Assembly: GCA_002729015.1 (NCBI GenBank) | Contig: PBVO01000061.1 | Location: 104,988-123,951, forward strand | Length of the DNA: 18,964 nt | Direction: 5' to 3' | Source of the DNA: Candidatus Poribacteria bacterium | GTDB taxonomy: Bacteria; Poribacteria; WGA-4E; UBA9662 | The notes under the pieces: generated by a model | Seen by the model: the letters and a program-made list of their open reading frames with translations, nothing else | The model's database searches: none | What the model was told of the DNA's origin: nothing | In this document: piece after piece, positions 17,338 through 18,964 of the stretch | Numbering within the stretch: the first letter of the stretch is position 1 | Layout: every line of letters starts with the position of its first letter | Position numbers and translations under genes: made by a program

Positions 17338-17351
17338 TCGTTCCCCCCCCC
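17338..17351 (-). promoter_or_regulatory. rpsG: Poly-G ribosome-binding tract upstream of rpsG
   Basis: On the minus strand nine consecutive Gs (17351-17343) lie five bases (AACGA) before the rpsG ATG, where a Shine-Dalgarno would sit. No GGAGG or AAGGAG is present nearby. G-runs can pair partly with the CCUCC of 16S rRNA, so this is the probable ribosome-binding site. A homopolymer of this length is also prone to length change or to sequencing error. Confidence 0.5.
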
Positions 17352-17360
17352 ATTGATCTA

Positions 17361-17735
17361 TTAGTCTTGTGGCCTTCTGGCACCATACTTTGACCGACCT
17401 TGTCTCCGGTTTTCGACTCCAAGGGTGTCTAAAGTACCCCGCACAATCTGATACCGAACGTTAGGCAAGTCTTTAACTCGGCCACCCCTTACCAAAACTA
17501 CAGAGTGTTCCTGCAAGTTATGATCAATCCCAGGAATGTAGCACCATGCCTCAAATCCATTACTGAAACGTACCCGCGCTACTTTCCGTAATGCTGAGTT
17601 AGGCTTTTTAGGTGTTGTTGTTCGGACCTGAAGACAAATCCCTCTCCGTTGCGGGCAGCCCTGCAATAAAGGGGCCTTACTTCTGTTCTTACTTGATTTT
17701 CTACCTTTTCGCACTAATTGACTAATTGTCGGCAT
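17361..17735 (-). CDS. rpsL: 30S ribosomal protein S12
   Basis: 124 aa. [20 protein letters not shown] start, '[33 protein letters not shown]' and '[39 protein letters not shown]', ending '[19 protein letters not shown]'. The decoding loops 'TTPKKPNS' (40-47) and 'RVKDLP' (86-91, with Lys88 and Asp89) are the wild-type pattern linked with streptomycin sensitivity in well-studied bacteria. S12 monitors the codon-anticodon pair at the A site. The ATG at 17735 has AAGGG 5 nt upstream. The frame is open back to a GTG at 17813, but that region lies in the leader and shows no S12-like sequence. First gene of the str cluster. Confidence 0.98.
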   Translation of the reverse strand: MPTISQLVRKGRKSSKNRSKAPLLQGCPQRRGICLQVRTTTPKKPNSALRKVARVRFSNGFEAWCYIPGIDHNLQEHSVVLVRGGRVKDLPNVRYQIVRGTLDTLGVENRRQGRSKYGARRPQD

Positions 17736-17757
17736 AACTACCCTTAAATCCAGACAT

Positions 17758-17781
17758 AAATAAAGCCCCGAATGTAGGGGC
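17758..17781 (-). terminator. Terminator-like hairpin in the rpsL leader (possible attenuator)
   Basis: In the minus-strand transcript GCCCC (17781-17777) can pair with GGGGC (17769-17765) around a 7-nt loop (TACATTC). TTTATTTATG follows directly (17764 downward). The stem is only five pairs but all G-C, and the U-tract is interrupted, so it may be a weak terminator. It lies about 30 nt before the rpsL ATG and about 90 nt after the likely transcription start. That position suggests an attenuator in the leader rather than the end of mnmA. An alternative pairing partner lies upstream (see findings). No experimental basis is visible. Confidence 0.45.
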
Positions 17782-17878
17782 AAGATTACTACACAGCAAA
17801 ACCAAAGACTCACTTACCAAAAGCTAAAATCGTTCCCCAGAGCCTGCCCCCTCGAAGTGAACCATAATTAACCGCTCC

Positions 17879-17939
17879 ATTATATTTAACAGGCCTTCAG
17901 CATGTCAAGCCTATTTACTATTTTTTCTTTTTTTTTTGT
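17879..17939 (-). promoter_or_regulatory. Near-consensus sigma70-type promoter of the str/ribosomal cluster, with UP-like tract
   Basis: On the minus strand a perfect TTGACA (17908-17903) is followed, after 18 nt, by a perfect TATAAT (17884-17879). Directly upstream is an A/T-rich tract (17939-17911) with long A runs resembling an UP element. Transcription would begin near 17872, leaving a leader of about 137 nt before rpsL. This is the strongest promoter-like signal I saw. Its place between mnmA and the first r-protein gene fits a highly expressed operon. RpoA encoded here retains the UP-binding residues. Both hexamers are exact, but activity is inferred. Confidence 0.85.
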
Positions 17940-17959
17940 ATTTGTGCGAAGTAGAAGTA

Positions 17960-18964
17960 CTATGTCTTAATCCAACCACCACCAATTACCACATCGTCGT
18001 GATAAAAGACAGCTGCTTGACCTGGTGCAATTGCACGACGAGGATGATCAAAAATTACTTTAGCTTCATCATCATCAGTCAATGTTATAGTACCCATTTC
18101 GCCTTTATCGCGATATCGGATCTTAATTGATGCACGAATTGGCTCAGATGGTTGATCAAAAGGTATCCAGTTGATTTGATTAACTATCATTTGTTCTTTT
18201 AGTAGATTACTGGCTTGTCCTACAATAATAGTATTATTTTCAGTTTTGATTTCAGTTACGTATACTGGTTTGCCAACAGACAACCCCAAACCACGTCTTT
18301 GGCCAACAGTATAGAATGGGATTCCATCATGATGACCAATCTTATTTCCACCTGTGTCCTGAATGTCGCCAGCTTTAATTTGTTCTGGAATTCGGTCCAT
18401 TAAAAATCGTTTATAATTATCATCAGCAATAAAACAGAGTTCTTGGCTTTCTGGTTTGTCCGCGGTTTTGAGCTGATAACGGCGAGCAATGTCCCGAACC
18501 GATTCCTTATCCAAATCACCTAGAGGCATAAGTGCGCGCCCAAGCTGTGGTTGCGTCAGAGAAAATAAAAAGTAGGACTGATCCTTTTTTTCATCTGTTC
18601 CCTTCTTCAGTATATAGCGACCAGTTTCTGGATCTTGATCAATTTTGGCATAATGTCCGGTTGCAACATACTCGTAGCCCAGTTGATCAGCTAAATCGAT
18701 CAAGGAGCCAAACTTCAAGTCTTGGTTGCAAATGACACAAGGACTAGGAGTTCGTCCTGCGGTATATTCTTGAGTGAAATAATCAACAATATGCGTTCGA
18801 AACTCTTCTTCATGATTGACCGCATAGAAAGGAATATTTAGCTGCATGGCAGCATAACGTGCATCGTCAACTCCCTCGACAGAACAACAGCTTGGTTTTT
18901 CGGTATCATGTTCTACCGTATCGTGGTCACCTAATCTCATAGTCACAGCAACTACATCATAACC
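17960..18964 (-). CDS. mnmA: tRNA-specific 2-thiouridylase MnmA (partial, N-terminus off the edge)
   Basis: 334 codons are in the window, ending in TAG at 17960-17962; the frame runs open to the right edge. MnmA activates U34 of tRNA(Lys/Glu/Gln) with ATP and inserts sulfur to make 2-thiouridine. Visible landmarks, numbered from the edge: GYDVVAVTMR (1-10), CCSVEGVDDA (26-35), GRTPSPCVICNQDLKF (70-85), ATGHYAKI (101-108), KKDQSYFL (126-133), ESQELCFI (172-179) and GQRRGLG (221-227). Cys79 (aligned with E. coli Cys102) and Cys177 (Cys199) form the catalytic pair, 98 residues apart versus 97 in E. coli. By that alignment only about 23 residues, with the PP-loop SGGVDSS, are missing. Reads toward the ribosomal cluster; the promoter at 17879-17939 lies downstream of it. 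Confidence 0.95.
   Translation of the reverse strand, partial: GYDVVAVTMRLGDHDTVEHDTEKPSCCSVEGVDDARYAAMQLNIPFYAVNHEEEFRTHIVDYFTQEYTAGRTPSPCVICNQDLKFGSLIDLADQLGYEYVATGHYAKIDQDPETGRYILKKGTDEKKDQSYFLFSLTQPQLGRALMPLGDLDKESVRDIARRYQLKTADKPESQELCFIADDNYKRFLMDRIPEQIKAGDIQDTGGNKIGHHDGIPFYTVGQRRGLGLSVGKPVYVTEIKTENNTIIVGQASNLLKEQMIVNQINWIPFDQPSEPIRASIKIRYRDKGEMGTITLTDDDEAKVIFDHPRRAIAPGQAAVFYHDDVVIGGGWIKT

Noticed and set aside
17736..17813. N-terminal extension of rpsL from a GTG at 17813 (26 extra codons)
   Set aside because: The frame is open, but the added residues are hydrophobic and cysteine-rich, unlike any S12 start. They overlap the leader hairpin, and no ribosome-binding site precedes the GTG. 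The ATG at 17735 gives the conserved MPTI start with AAGGG 5 nt upstream.
1..18964. CRISPR array, insertion sequence, tRNA gene, phage or defence genes
   Set aside because: I saw no regular direct repeats, transposase-like ORFs, tRNA-like cloverleaf sequence or accessory genes; the window is almost wholly ribosomal-protein coding.

Overview
The window is a bacterial ribosomal-protein superoperon. It is the fused str, S10, spc and alpha clusters, read entirely on the minus strand from about 17735 down to 317, with a partial gene on each side. The families (S12, S7, EF-G, EF-Tu, S10 through L17, SecY, RNA polymerase alpha) are unmistakable and clearly bacterial. Zinc-type S14 and zinc-type L36 are present. 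I cannot fix the phylum from sequence alone. The EF-Tu style and overall make-up would fit an uncultivated marine-type lineage such as Chloroflexota/SAR202, but that is a tentative guess.

Layout in transcription order (high to low coordinates): 3' part of mnmA (17960-18964, start off the edge). Next comes a near-consensus sigma70-type promoter with an A/T-rich upstream tract (17879-17939) and a leader of about 137 nt with a terminator-like hairpin (17758-17781). The str genes follow: rpsL, rpsG, fusA and tuf. A strong intrinsic terminator lies after tuf (13379-13415). Then come the S10 genes: rpsJ, rplC, rplD, rplW, rplB, rpsS, rplV, rpsC, rplP, rpmC, rpsQ. The spc genes follow: rplN, rplX, rplE, rpsN, rpsH, rplF, rplR, rpsE, rplO, secY, rpmJ. 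The alpha genes end the cluster: rpsM, rpsK, rpoA, rplQ. rplQ converges on the 3' end of a plus-strand gene resembling an Ldh-type (malate/L-lactate) dehydrogenase (2-226). An inverted repeat at 225-296 probably terminates both transcripts.

The products assemble both ribosomal subunits and supply elongation factors, the Sec channel and the RNA polymerase alpha subunit. Coding is dense. No stretch above 300 bases lacks a gene; the longest gap is the 224-nt mnmA-rpsL region.

No previously undescribed system is evident. Points worth a second look are: a possible attenuator with a competing helix and tiny upstream ORF in the rpsL leader; the terminator splitting str from S10 with no obvious promoter after it; absence of rpmD, rpsD, adk, map and infA from their usual slots; a G9 homopolymer at the rpsG ribosome-binding position; and many GTG/TTG starts that are resolved by Shine-Dalgarno position.
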